Shown one piece after another: positions 1-9,099 of a stretch of DNA of 64,000 nt. The translations under genes were made by a program, and so were the position numbers. The notes beneath the pieces were generated by a model. The model was not told the DNA's origin. It saw only the letters and a list, made by a program, of their open reading frames with translations, and searched no databases. Location: positions 868,001-932,000 of the forward strand of contig NZ_JAINUY010000001.1 of assembly GCF_020026915.1 (NCBI RefSeq), in the 5' to 3' direction. Origin of the DNA: Flavobacterium potami (GTDB lineage: Bacteria; Bacteroidota; Bacteroidia; Flavobacteriales; Flavobacteriaceae). The stretch's first letter is position 1, and the number at the start of each line of letters is the position of its first letter.

Positions 1-309
1 GTACAGCCCGCTTTAGATATCATGTGTGAGGTAGCTGGTATTCGTGGGCGAATTGTAATGGTAGCTATACACGGGGTTAAAAAAGAAGTGGATTTGTTTA
101 AATTTTTCTGGAAAGAATTAAACTTAATCGGAGCGCGTGTTTACGAGAAAGAAGATTATGAAAAGTCAATTGAATTGATCACTGCCAACGAATTGCCTTT
201 TGAACAAATGATTACCGATGTACAACCGTTAAGTAATATTCAACAGGTTTTTGAAAACATCGACAAAAATCCAGAAGGATTAAAAGTATTGATGGACTGC
301 CAATTGTAA
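1..309 (+). CDS. Zinc-type medium-chain dehydrogenase, C-terminal end (partial)
   Basis: The frame is open from the left edge of the window, so only the last ~102 residues are visible. The segment includes the end of a Rossmann fold (G-x-I-x-M-V-A-I-H-G strand and turn) followed by the substrate-domain tail typical of threonine/sorbitol dehydrogenase-like medium-chain dehydrogenases. The catalytic zinc ligands would lie upstream and cannot be checked. It heads a rightward run of sugar-acid genes. In agar catabolism, 2-keto-3-deoxy-L-galactonate is oxidised at C5 before reduction to KDG, and this gene next to a KduD-like reductase is the natural candidate for that step. The family is well supported; the substrate is inferred from context. 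Confidence 0.75.
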   Translation, partial: VQPALDIMCEVAGIRGRIVMVAIHGVKKEVDLFKFFWKELNLIGARVYEKEDYEKSIELITANELPFEQMITDVQPLSNIQQVFENIDKNPEGLKVLMDCQL

Positions 310-429
310 TCCGTTAGTGTAATTATTAAAAACGTCTGTTCGAGTGTTTTTTGTGGAGTGAAAAGGAGCAAGAAATGTATCGGGAATCGTTTTTAATACT
401 AAGAATAAATAATTTTAAAAAAAAAGATA

Positions 430-1200
430 ATGAGTGTTTTAGATACATTTAGTTTAAAAGGAAAAGTAGCCTTGGTAACAGGTTGCAAAAGAGGAATTGG
501 AAAAGCAATGGCTATTGGTTTAGCGCAAGCTGGTGCTGACGTGATTGGAGTAAGTGCTTCATTAGAAACAGAAGGAAGTGCAGTTGAAAAAGAAGTAACT
601 GCTTTAGGAAGAAAGTTTAAAGGATACGCTTGTGACTTTAGTAATAGAGAGTCTTTGTATGCCTTTATTGAAGCTGTCAAAGCTGACTTTCCTCAGATTG
701 ATATTTTAGTAAACAATGCAGGAACTATTCTTAGAGCGCCAGCAGCAGAGCACCCAGATGAAATGTGGGACAAAGTAGTCGAAGTAAATCAAAATGCACA
801 ATTTATCTTGACTAGAGAAATTGGTAAAGATATGGTTGGTCGAGGAAGTGGCAAAGTAGTATTTACAGCTTCTTTATTAACATTCCAAGGTGGAATTACA
901 GTTCCAGGATACGCTGCCAGTAAAGGAGCTATCGGTCAATTAACAATGGCTTTTGCTAACGAATGGGCAGGTAAAGGTGTAAATGTAAACGCTATTGCTC
1001 CAGGATATATTGATACTGATAATACAGAAGCCTTGCGTAATGACCCAATTCGTTCTGCATCTATTTTATCAAGAATACCAGCAGGTCGTTGGGGTAAACC
1101 AGAAGATTTTGCTGGACCAACTGTTTTCTTATGCTCTGAAGCAGCGTCTTACATGCACGGTACAACGATGCTTGTTGATGGTGGCTGGATGGGACGTTAA
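430..1200 (+). CDS. SDR-family oxidoreductase, KduD-like (probable 2,5-diketo-3-deoxy-galactonate/KDG 5-reductase)
   Basis: This 256-residue protein has the classical short-chain dehydrogenase layout. The TGxxxGIG cofactor turn is near residue 18, an NNAG motif is near residue 95, and a Ser plus YAASK (YxxxK) catalytic pair follows. Length and motifs match KduD (2-dehydro-3-deoxy-D-gluconate 5-dehydrogenase). In the anhydrogalactose pathway a KduD-like enzyme reduces 2,5-diketo-3-deoxy-L-galactonate to KDG, which the kinase and aldolase at 20-21.7 kb could finish. It lies 120 bp after the dehydrogenase tail and 25 bp before the aldehyde dehydrogenase, so it is probably in the same operon. The exact substrate is inferred. 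Confidence 0.85.
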   Translation: MSVLDTFSLKGKVALVTGCKRGIGKAMAIGLAQAGADVIGVSASLETEGSAVEKEVTALGRKFKGYACDFSNRESLYAFIEAVKADFPQIDILVNNAGTILRAPAAEHPDEMWDKVVEVNQNAQFILTREIGKDMVGRGSGKVVFTASLLTFQGGITVPGYAASKGAIGQLTMAFANEWAGKGVNVNAIAPGYIDTDNTEALRNDPIRSASILSRIPAGRWGKPEDFAGPTVFLCSEAASYMHGTTMLVDGGWMGR

Positions 1201-1225
1201 TATTAATATTTAAAATTGGAGTAAA

Positions 1226-2680
1226 ATGGCTGAAATTAAAGAATACCAATTATTTATAAACGGAGAGTGGAGAACTTCTACTTCTGGAGAAACAATTGAC
1301 GTTTTAAGTCCCGCAACTGAAGAAGTGGTGGCAAGAGTACAAAACGGTACTGCTGAAGAAGCTTTAGAAACTTTAGCTTTTGCAGATAAAGCTCAAAAAG
1401 AGTGGAAGAAAAAACCTGCCAGAGAAAGAGCAGAGTTACTATATAAATTCTCGAACGAAATTAAAGCAAATGCTGAATACCTAGCACAATTAATTGTAAA
1501 AGAGCAAGGTAAATTATTAAAGGTAGCTCGTTTTGAAGTAGCGGTAGCTTCATCTTTTATCGAGTATGCTTGTGAAGGCGCTCGTAGAATCGAAGGAGAT
1601 ATTATTCCTTCTGATAATGCCAATGAGCAAATTTGGATTCAGAAAGTGCCTCGTGGCGTAATCGTTGCCATCACGGCTTGGAACTTTCCTTTTGCTTTAG
1701 CGGCTCGTAAATTAGGACCGGCTTTGATTGCAGGAAACAGTATTGTTATTAAACCAACTTCTGAAACTCCTTTGTCTACTTTAGAGTTAGGAAATATTGC
1801 CAATAAAGTAGGTATTCCTGCGGGGGTTATCAACATTCTTACAGGTCCAGGTAGAGCTATGGGGAATGCTTTGGTAAAAAGCCCAATCACTAAAATGGTT
1901 ACCATGACAGGTTCTACACCTGTAGGTCAGGATATTGCTCGTAATGCAGCAGATAACTTAACGCACGTTCAATTAGAATTAGGAGGAAAAGCACCTTTTA
2001 TCGTTTTTGCTGATGCTGATATCGATGCGGCTGTAGATGCTGCCTTACATTCGCGTTTTGACAACTGTGGTCAAGTGTGTACTTGTAACGAACGTATGTA
2101 TTTGCACGAGGATATCTATGATGTTTTTATGGAAAAATTCATTCCAAAAGTAAAAGCGTTAAAAGTAGGTGATCCAATGTTGGAAGAAACAGATATGGGA
2201 CCAAAAGTAAACGCTGCGGAATTGAAAGCAATGGAACATTTAGTTGCTGTGAGTGTCAAAGAAGGAGCAACCGTTGCCACTGGTGGAAACAAACCAACGG
2301 GTGCTGGATTTGAAAAGGGATATTGGTTTGAACCAACTGTTTTGACCAATGTTACGCAAGACATGACTATTGTTCACGAAGAGTCTTTTGGACCAATTTT
2401 ACCTGTTTTAAAATTCAAAACTTTTGAAGAAGTTATTGGTTTTGCCAATGATTGTGAATATGGTTTGGCTGCGATGGTTTTTACCAATGACATGAACACG
2501 ATTATGAAATGTAATGACGAATTAGAGTACGGAGAAATTTATGTAAACCGTGGTCATGGTGAGCAGCACCAAGGCTTCCACAACGGATATAAATTATCTG
2601 GTTCTGGTGGTGAAGATGGTAAATATGGTTTTGAACAATATTTAGAAAAGAAAACATTTTACATTAGACATAAAGCTTAG
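1226..2680 (+). CDS. NAD(P)-dependent aldehyde dehydrogenase (probable 3,6-anhydro-L-galactose dehydrogenase)
   Basis: This is a full-length 484-residue class I aldehyde dehydrogenase. It has an E-L-G-G-K motif carrying the general-base Glu near residue 252 and a catalytic Cys at residue 285 in G-Q-V-C. It resembles the lactaldehyde dehydrogenase AldA group, which also contains characterised 3,6-anhydro-L-galactose dehydrogenases. In this cluster, with an enolase-family cycloisomerase 3.8 kb downstream, oxidation of 3,6-anhydro-L-galactose to anhydrogalactonate is the best-fitting role. It is cytoplasmic, with no signal peptide. Fam​ily membership is firm; the substrate call rests on context. 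Confidence 0.85.
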   Translation: MAEIKEYQLFINGEWRTSTSGETIDVLSPATEEVVARVQNGTAEEALETLAFADKAQKEWKKKPARERAELLYKFSNEIKANAEYLAQLIVKEQGKLLKVARFEVAVASSFIEYACEGARRIEGDIIPSDNANEQIWIQKVPRGVIVAITAWNFPFALAARKLGPALIAGNSIVIKPTSETPLSTLELGNIANKVGIPAGVINILTGPGRAMGNALVKSPITKMVTMTGSTPVGQDIARNAADNLTHVQLELGGKAPFIVFADADIDAAVDAALHSRFDNCGQVCTCNERMYLHEDIYDVFMEKFIPKVKALKVGDPMLEETDMGPKVNAAELKAMEHLVAVSVKEGATVATGGNKPTGAGFEKGYWFEPTVLTNVTQDMTIVHEESFGPILPVLKFKTFEEVIGFANDCEYGLAAMVFTNDMNTIMKCNDELEYGEIYVNRGHGEQHQGFHNGYKLSGSGGEDGKYGFEQYLEKKTFYIRHKA

Positions 2681-2696
2681 TTAATACACAATTATT

Positions 2697-4244
2697 ATGA
2701 AAATTACCCCCTATTTAAAACTTGCAACGTTTCTTTGTTTAACAATCGCTACAACTTGCTTGGCTCAGACTAAGGTTACTAAAACAACTCGCCCCAACGT
2801 AGTTTTAATTTACCTTGATGATTTGGGTTATGGAGACTTAAGCTGTTATGGTGCTACTGCATTGCAAACACCAAATATTGATAAGTTGGCCAATGGGGGG
2901 ATACTTTTCAAAAATGGTTACGCGACCTCTGCTACTTGTACTCCAAGTAGGTATGGAATCTTAACAGGGGTGTATCCTTGGCGTAATAAAGATGCCAAAA
3001 TTTTACCAGGAACAGCTCCTTTGTTGATTTCTACCGAGCAAGAAACAATTGCAAAGGTTTTTCAGTCAAAAGGATATGAAACTGCCGTTATCGGAAAATG
3101 GCATTTAGGTTTAGGAACAGGAAATGTGAACTGGAATGCACACATTTCTCCTGGACCCAATGAAGTAGGTTTTGATTATTCACATATTATGGCGGCAACG
3201 CAAGATCGAGTGCCTACGGTTTATATTGAGAATGGAAATGTGGTTGGCTTAGATCCTAAAGATCCAATTGAAGTTAATTACCATAAGAATTTCCCAGGAG
3301 AACCTACAGCAATTGAAAATCCTGAATTACTAAAAATGAAATGGCACCATGGACATAACAATAGTATTGTCAATGGAATTCCTAGAATTGGTTTTATGAA
3401 AGGGGGACAATCTGCAAAATGGTCAGACGTAGATATGGCGGATCATTTTTTAGCAAAAGCGACCACTTATGTAAAAGAACACAAAAACAAACCTTTCTTT
3501 TTGTACTATGCTTTACAAGAACCTCATGTTCCTAGAACACCGCATCCTCGTTTTGTAGGTAAATCGGGTATGGGACCACGTGGCGATGTAATCCTTGAGG
3601 CCGATTGGATAATTGGTCAATTTGTAGCAAGTTTAGAAGCAGAAGGAATGTTAGAGAATACTTTGATTGTTTTTTCTAGTGATAATGGACCAGTTTTAAA
3701 TGATGGATATGAAGATGATGCGGTTGAAAAATTAGGAAATCATGACCCCAAAGGAGGTTTAAGAGGAGGCAAATACAGTCTGTTAGATGCGGGTGCTCAT
3801 GTTCCTTTCATCACGTATTGGAAAGGAACGATTAAGCCAAAAGTATCCGATGCCTTAGTGTGTCAAATGGATTTGATGGCTTCATTGGCAACCTTAATTG
3901 ATGCAAAGGCAAGTCCAACGGATAGTCAAGATATTTTGCCTGTTTTTTTAGGAAAAAGTGATAAAGGAAGAACTTCTTTGATACTTGAAGCGAATACAAA
4001 AACATTACTGAGAAAGGGAGATTGGTTGATGATTCCACCTTATGAAGGTCCCGCTGTAATAGCCGACGTTCAGATTGAAACTGGAATGGAAAAAAGTTAT
4101 CAATTATACAATGTAAAAAAAGATCGCGCTCAGAAAAATAATGTAGCAAAATCAAATCCGAAGAAATTATCAGAAATGGTGAAGGATTTTGAAAAAATGC
4201 GGGGCGATGCTTATTCTGGTGTTCAACAACTTGAGTTAAAGTAG
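2697..4244 (+). CDS. Secreted S1-family sulfatase
   Basis: This 515-residue sulfatase begins with an N-terminal signal peptide of about 24 residues ending in C-L-A-Q. The metal-binding D-D-L-G-Y-G segment follows. The formylglycine signature C-T-P-S-R has its modified Cys at residue 81, and K-W-H-L-G completes the usual active-site set. The protein would act in the periplasm or at the surface after maturation by a formylglycine-generating enzyme, which is not in this window. In a porphyran locus the likely substrate is an L-galactose-6-sulfate or other galactan sulfate ester. It sits 16 bp after the aldehyde dehydrogenase and 19 bp before GH3. The S1 subfamily cannot be assigned by eye. Confidence 0.9.
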   Translation: MKITPYLKLATFLCLTIATTCLAQTKVTKTTRPNVVLIYLDDLGYGDLSCYGATALQTPNIDKLANGGILFKNGYATSATCTPSRYGILTGVYPWRNKDAKILPGTAPLLISTEQETIAKVFQSKGYETAVIGKWHLGLGTGNVNWNAHISPGPNEVGFDYSHIMAATQDRVPTVYIENGNVVGLDPKDPIEVNYHKNFPGEPTAIENPELLKMKWHHGHNNSIVNGIPRIGFMKGGQSAKWSDVDMADHFLAKATTYVKEHKNKPFFLYYALQEPHVPRTPHPRFVGKSGMGPRGDVILEADWIIGQFVASLEAEGMLENTLIVFSSDNGPVLNDGYEDDAVEKLGNHDPKGGLRGGKYSLLDAGAHVPFITYWKGTIKPKVSDALVCQMDLMASLATLIDAKASPTDSQDILPVFLGKSDKGRTSLILEANTKTLLRKGDWLMIPPYEGPAVIADVQIETGMEKSYQLYNVKKDRAQKNNVAKSNPKKLSEMVKDFEKMRGDAYSGVQQLELK

Positions 4245-4263
4245 CGCATAATTATAAAAATAG

Positions 4264-6462
4264 ATGAAGTTTTTTAGTAAATACATTTCGAATATAATCC
4301 TTTGCGCTTGTTTAATAGCAGCATCAACGGTGAAAAGTCAGCACCAAAAATGGTTTGACGAATCATTGTCTTTTGAAAAAAGGGTTGATTTGTTGCTGAA
4401 TGCAATGACTATTGATGAGAAATGTGGTCAATTTACTTCAGATACCCCTGCAATTCCTCGTTTAGGAGTTCCTGAATACAATTGGTGGAACGAAGCACTT
4501 CACGGTGTTGCCCGAAATGGAAAAGCCACTATTTTTCCGCAAGGTATTGCGATGGGCGCTACTTTTAATCCTAGTTTGATTAAAGAAGTGGCGAACGCTA
4601 TTTCGGATGAAGCAAGAGCCAAGTTTCAAGTTTCAAAATCAATTGGAAATAGGGGTATTTATGCGGGATTGACTTTTTGGTCGCCCAATATCAATATTTT
4701 CAGAGACCCTCGTTGGGGTCGAGGTCAAGAAACCTATGGTGAAGATCCTTTTTTGACTTCCAAAATTGGAGTTGCTTTTGTAGAAGGTTTACAAGGTAAG
4801 GATCCTAAGTATTTTAAAACCACCGCTTGCGCAAAACATTTTGCCGTACACTCTGGACCGGAAGCATTGCGTCATAGTTTTAATGCCAATCCTTCCAAAT
4901 TAGATTTGTACGAAACTTATTTACCAGCCTTTAAGTCATTGGTACAAGAAGGGAAAGTACAAGGAATCATGGGGGCTTACAATGCTGTTTATGGTGATCC
5001 TGCCAATGCAAGCAAGCTTTTGATGGATGACATCTTAAAAAAGCAATGGGGATTTGAGGGTTATATCGTATCTGATTGTGGTGCTCTAGTGGACATTATG
5101 AAAGGACACAAAAAAGTAAAAACTGTGGAGGAAGCCGCTGCACTTGCTTTAAAAACAGGAGTGAATTTGAACTGTGGTTGGGTCTATAAAAATATAAAAT
5201 CGGCGCTGGATAAAGGATTAATTACCGAAGAGTTGATTAATGAGCGTTTGAAAAAACTGTTTTTAATTCGTTTTCAATTAGGTTTTTTTGACAAAGACGA
5301 AAGCAATCCATACAATACCATTGGTATTGAAGTAATCAACTCCGATGCGCATAAAGCAGTTGCCAGAAAAGCATCGCAGCAATCCATTGTACTGTTGAAA
5401 AATAAGGACAATGTATTGCCTTTGGATAAAAATATTAAAACCTTATATGTTACAGGTTCGTTCGCGGCTTCAACAGATATATTGTTGGCCAATTATTATG
5501 GATCTGCGCCCAATATGGTGACCGTTTTAGAAGGAATTACCGAGAAGGTATCTTTAGGAACTTCTGTAGAATATCGTTTGGGAGTATTGCCTTTTCAAAA
5601 TAATTTAAACCCATTGAACTGGGCGGTGCAAGTGCCCAAAACAGTTGATGCAACAGTATTAGTAGCGGGTATTTCAAACGAAATGGAAGGAGAAGAAGTG
5701 GATGCTATTGCTTCGGAACACAAAGGAGACCGTAAAGATTTAAAATTACCGCAAAGTCAAATTGATTATATAAAAGCAGTAAGTAAAAACAAAAAAGGAC
5801 CGCTTATCTTGGTTTTAGGAACAGGAAGTCCCGTTTCATTAGACGAAGTAGAACCTTATGTTGATGCTATTGTTTTGATGTGGTATCCAGGTGAACAAGG
5901 AGGAAATGCCGTGGCTGATGTCATTTTTGGCGATGTAGCACCTTCTGGTCACTTGCCAATTACCTTTCCAAAAAATGTGGAGCAGCTGCCTCCTTTTGAT
6001 GATTATAGCATGAAAGGCAGAACCTATAAATACATGACCGAAGAACCGATGTATCCGTTTGGTTTTGGACTTTCGTACAGCACTTTAGAAATTAAAAATC
6101 CTAGCTCCTCAGAGACAATTATCAAAAAAGGAAAAAGGATTTCAGTGTCTGTAGATGTAAAAAATAGTGGGGACAAAGATTATGAAGATGTGATTCAAAT
6201 GTACTTAGTACCCGAAGACACCAAAGACTTTTTGCCTTTTTATGCCTTAAAAAGTTTCCAAAGAGTACCATTAAATAAAGGAGAAACTAAAAAGCTAACA
6301 TTTAACCTGACTGAAGAAGATTTAAAACAAACCAATTTAGAGGGTGAAAAAACATGGATCAAAGGAAATTATAAATTGCTAATTTCGAATGCATTACCAA
6401 GTCACAGAAGCGCCAATTTAGGAGCTGCAAAACCAGCAGAAATAAAGATAAAATTAAAATAA
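4264..6462 (+). CDS. Glycoside hydrolase family 3 exo-enzyme (beta-glucosidase/xylosidase-like)
   Basis: This 732-residue protein has an N-terminal signal sequence and the usual GH3 order. A TIM-barrel domain contains the conserved K-H-F-A-V-H segment near residue 197. A nucleophile motif S-D-C-G-A places the catalytic Asp at residue 271. An alpha/beta sandwich and a C-terminal fibronectin type III-like domain (about residues 620-730) follow. It probably trims non-reducing-end sugars from oligosaccharides in the periplasm. GH3 covers several beta-linked substrates, so specificity is unknown; a galactan or methylated galactan oligosaccharide is expected from context. It is operonic with the sulfatase before it and the cycloisomerase after it. 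Confidence 0.9.
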   Translation: MKFFSKYISNIILCACLIAASTVKSQHQKWFDESLSFEKRVDLLLNAMTIDEKCGQFTSDTPAIPRLGVPEYNWWNEALHGVARNGKATIFPQGIAMGATFNPSLIKEVANAISDEARAKFQVSKSIGNRGIYAGLTFWSPNINIFRDPRWGRGQETYGEDPFLTSKIGVAFVEGLQGKDPKYFKTTACAKHFAVHSGPEALRHSFNANPSKLDLYETYLPAFKSLVQEGKVQGIMGAYNAVYGDPANASKLLMDDILKKQWGFEGYIVSDCGALVDIMKGHKKVKTVEEAAALALKTGVNLNCGWVYKNIKSALDKGLITEELINERLKKLFLIRFQLGFFDKDESNPYNTIGIEVINSDAHKAVARKASQQSIVLLKNKDNVLPLDKNIKTLYVTGSFAASTDILLANYYGSAPNMVTVLEGITEKVSLGTSVEYRLGVLPFQNNLNPLNWAVQVPKTVDATVLVAGISNEMEGEEVDAIASEHKGDRKDLKLPQSQIDYIKAVSKNKKGPLILVLGTGSPVSLDEVEPYVDAIVLMWYPGEQGGNAVADVIFGDVAPSGHLPITFPKNVEQLPPFDDYSMKGRTYKYMTEEPMYPFGFGLSYSTLEIKNPSSSETIIKKGKRISVSVDVKNSGDKDYEDVIQMYLVPEDTKDFLPFYALKSFQRVPLNKGETKKLTFNLTEEDLKQTNLEGEKTWIKGNYKLLISNALPSHRSANLGAAKPAEIKIKLK

Positions 6463-6478
6463 CAAATTTAAGTAACAG

Positions 6479-7570
6479 ATGAATACTGCAATTAAAAATG
6501 TAAAAGTGCAATTATTTAAGGTGCCGTTACCTGAAATTTTAAATGATGCAAAACACGGAGATCATTCTCATTTTGAATTGGTTACCACTACAATTACACT
6601 TGAAGATGGTTCAGAAGGTACAGGATATACCTATACTGGCGGTAAAGGTGGTTACGCGATCAAAGCAATGGTAGAGCATGATTTTGCTTCGGTATTGGTG
6701 GGAAAAGATGGAACTGATATTGATGGAATTTACGACTTCATGGAATGGCACGTACATTATGTAGGTCGTGGCGGTATTGCTTCATTTGCTATTTCAACGA
6801 TTGATATTGCGCTTTGGGACATTAAATGTAAAAAAGCAGGCCAGCCACTTTGGAAAATGGCAGGTGGTGAAGGCAATACGTGTAAAGCGTATTGTGGTGG
6901 AATCGATTTGCAATTTCCAATTGAAAAGCTTTTGCGCAACATGCAAGGCTACATGGATGCTGGATTTAGAGCGGTGAAAATTAAAATTGGACGTGAGAAT
7001 CTTGAAGAGGATCTACAACGTATCAAAGCAGTGCGTGAATTTGTTGGTCCGGACGTAACTTTTATGGTCGATGCTAATTATTCCATGTCTAAAGAAAAAG
7101 CAATTCGCGCCATTGAAGGTTTCAAACAATACGATATTACTTGGTTTGAAGAACCAATCATCCCAGACGATTACAAAGGCTACGGCGAAATCGTTGATAA
7201 AACTGGATTTCCTTTAGCAATGGGCGAAAACTTACACACCATTCACGAATTTGAATACGCTTTTGACCAAGCAAAATTGTCTTTTATTCAGCCTGATGCT
7301 TCCAATTGTGGTGGAATTACAGGATGGTTAGCAGCGGCTAGATTAGCCGATAAACACAATATTCCTGCTTGCTCTCACGGAATGCAAGAACTACATGTAA
7401 GTTTGGTTTCTTCGCAACCCAATTCAGGTTGGTTAGAAGTACACAGTTTCCCTATAGACGAATATACTACACGTCCTTTGGTGGTAGAAAATCACAGAGC
7501 AGTAGCACCGGATTATCCCGGCACGGGTGTGATATTCAATTGGGAGAAATTAGCACCTTATAAAATGTAA
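6479..7570 (+). CDS. Enolase-superfamily cycloisomerase/sugar-acid dehydratase (probable 3,6-anhydro-L-galactonate cycloisomerase)
   Basis: This 363-residue protein has a capping domain followed by a barrel with mandelate racemase-type residues. A K-I-K motif sits near residue 164. Metal ligands are in the V-D-A-N, F-E-E-P and G-E-N segments, and a catalytic His occurs in C-S-H-G. Length matches characterised anhydrogalactonate cycloisomerases (about 360 residues). The enzyme would open the anhydro ring of 3,6-anhydro-L-galactonate to give 2-keto-3-deoxy-L-galactonate in the cytoplasm. It starts 16 bp after GH3. An alternative is a sugar-acid dehydratase such as galactonate dehydratase, but the neighbouring aldehyde dehydrogenase, KduD-like reductase, KDG kinase and aldolase favour the agar pathway. 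Confidence 0.85.
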   Translation: MNTAIKNVKVQLFKVPLPEILNDAKHGDHSHFELVTTTITLEDGSEGTGYTYTGGKGGYAIKAMVEHDFASVLVGKDGTDIDGIYDFMEWHVHYVGRGGIASFAISTIDIALWDIKCKKAGQPLWKMAGGEGNTCKAYCGGIDLQFPIEKLLRNMQGYMDAGFRAVKIKIGRENLEEDLQRIKAVREFVGPDVTFMVDANYSMSKEKAIRAIEGFKQYDITWFEEPIIPDDYKGYGEIVDKTGFPLAMGENLHTIHEFEYAFDQAKLSFIQPDASNCGGITGWLAAARLADKHNIPACSHGMQELHVSLVSSQPNSGWLEVHSFPIDEYTTRPLVVENHRAVAPDYPGTGVIFNWEKLAPYKM

Positions 7571-7704
7571 ATAATGTGAAGCCTAAAACGAAAGTAGACA
7601 GTCATCTTATGTTTTCATCAACTAGGAATCGGATTAAATAAAGAAAGTCGTTCGAACTTGACAGAGAGTTGCTAACTTTTGATCATAAAAACTGAATTCA
7701 ATTG

Positions 7705-7724
7705 CCTTTAGCTTTAGCTAAAGG
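7705..7724. repeat. Perfect 8-bp inverted repeat hairpin (REP-like)
   Basis: CCTTTAGC and GCTAAAGG flank a 4-base loop, giving a perfect short hairpin. The outer bases partly continue the symmetry (ATTG before, CAAT after a 2-base offset), and a related palindrome GGCTTTAGCC follows about 20 bases on. There is no T-tract directly after the stem, so it looks more like a dispersed REP-type palindrome than a terminator. Confidence 0.5.
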
Positions 7725-7857
7725 TTCAATTTAATTAATTAAAATGGCTTTAGCCGAAATTAGATTTTGATTAAACCCTCAATATTATCATGCAATTGAG
7801 AATAGTGTTTAAAAAGTCATCCTCAAAAATCTAATATAAATAAACTAAAAGGAAGTT

Positions 7858-7920
7858 AGATAAAATCGTTTCGATTAAAAAGATTTGTTATCGAAATGTT
7901 TATTAAATCGATTTTAATCT
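7858..7920. promoter_or_regulatory. Long inverted repeat with ATCG-rich half-sites upstream of galM-like gene
   Basis: AGATAAAATCG at 7858-7868 is mirrored by CGATTTTAATCT at 7909-7920. Between them are further TCGATT/ATCGAAAT copies. The cluster lies 100-160 bp before the epimerase start and could hold a regulator-binding site for that operon. It is a visible symmetry only; no regulator can be assigned. Confidence 0.35.
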
Positions 7921-8020
7921 TTGAATCAGTGGCAAAACAAAATAGTAGCTTAATTGAAAGTATAATATTGACTAGCAACTACTATTTGTAATAAAGTATT
8001 TGTATAAAAAAAAATAAAAA

Positions 8021-9067
8021 ATGGAAGTAACTAAATCAAAATTCGGAACGCATCATAACAATGAAGTAACGCAATATACTTTGTCCAATGACAACGGAAT
8101 GGTTGTAAAAATAATGGATTTTGGAGCGACAATAACTTCAATTACAGTGCCTAACAGCGATGGAAGTCATGACGAACTGGTATGTGGTTTTGAGAAGTTT
8201 GAAAGTTATTTTTCAGAAGAATACAAGAATAATGCACCTTATTTTGGATCAGTTGTCGGAAGATATTCATCGCAAATTAAGGATTCTAAATTTACTTTAA
8301 ACGGAAAAGAATATTTGTTAGCCGCTAATTGTGGTAACAACAATTTACATGGAGGTGCAGTAGGTTTTGATAAGAAAATGTGGGAAAGCGAAATCCAAAT
8401 GAACGGAGACAAAGTAGGGGTGAAAATGTCCCTATTAAGTACTGATTTAGAAGAAGGTTTTCCCGGAAATGTTAAAGTTTTTTGTTTTTATAGTTTGGAC
8501 AATGACAATGTGTTGAGTGTCCGTTATCTAGCAAGTACAGATGCGGACACACCATTGTCGCTTACCAACCACACGTATTTTAATTTATCGGGTTTTACCA
8601 ATTCGATTGAAAATCATACTGTGACTGTGGAGGCTGCAAAGAAGTTAGAAATAGACCATACCGGTGCTGCAACGGGTAAAGTAGTAGACTTAGAAGGGCA
8701 AGTAGATGATTTAAGATTTACACAAAAAATTGTTGACTTACATGCTAAAATGAATGATGGTTTTGAACATTACTTCATTTTTGATAAAAATAATTTTGAA
8801 CTTGAACAAGTGGCTGAATTTCAATGTGCAGAAAAGAATCGTTCTTTAACCGTATTTACTTCAGAACCAGGAATGCTTTTTTATACAGGAAAATACACTT
8901 CGGATGCATTGCAGCGCGAGACTGGCGAGCAGTACGGAAAATATAGAGGTTTTTGTTGTGAAACACATCGTTATCCAAACGGTATGAACATCAGTAATTC
9001 ACCAAAATCAATTACCAAAAAGGAAGAAGATTTTCAAAGTGAAACGATTTTTAAATTTTCCTTTTAA
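8021..9067 (+). CDS. Aldose 1-epimerase (galactose mutarotase family)
   Basis: This 348-residue protein shows the GalM fold signatures. An N-L-H-G-G segment with a conserved His is near residue 109, the catalytic His sits in T-N-H-T-Y-F-N-L near residue 187, and the C-terminal catalytic Glu is in C-C-E-T-H near residue 313. It interconverts alpha and beta anomers of an aldose, most plausibly D-galactose released from agar or porphyran. No signal peptide is evident, so cytoplasmic action is expected. It begins after the 450-bp gap and is followed 32 bp later by the transporter. The family is firm; the sugar is inferred. Confidence 0.9.
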   Translation: MEVTKSKFGTHHNNEVTQYTLSNDNGMVVKIMDFGATITSITVPNSDGSHDELVCGFEKFESYFSEEYKNNAPYFGSVVGRYSSQIKDSKFTLNGKEYLLAANCGNNNLHGGAVGFDKKMWESEIQMNGDKVGVKMSLLSTDLEEGFPGNVKVFCFYSLDNDNVLSVRYLASTDADTPLSLTNHTYFNLSGFTNSIENHTVTVEAAKKLEIDHTGAATGKVVDLEGQVDDLRFTQKIVDLHAKMNDGFEHYFIFDKNNFELEQVAEFQCAEKNRSLTVFTSEPGMLFYTGKYTSDALQRETGEQYGKYRGFCCETHRYPNGMNISNSPKSITKKEEDFQSETIFKFSF

Positions 9068-9099
9068 AAATTTAATTAACAACCAAAAAAAATAAATAC

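Larger units (their letters stand above)
7571..8020. other. 450-bp intergenic region with inverted repeats
   Basis: No convincing gene is present. The stretch separates the cycloisomerase from the epimerase-transporter-GH2 part of the rightward cluster. It is long enough for its own promoter. It holds a tight hairpin at 7705-7724, a short GGCTTTAGCC palindrome near 7745, and a wider AT-rich inverted repeat at 7858-7920. Internal promotion of the downstream genes is likely but inferred. Confidence 0.5.

Noticed and set aside
327..352. Hairpin-like AAAAAC...GTTTTTT between the first two genes
   Set aside because: The arms do not match well and both genes run the same way in one likely operon, so a terminator was not called.
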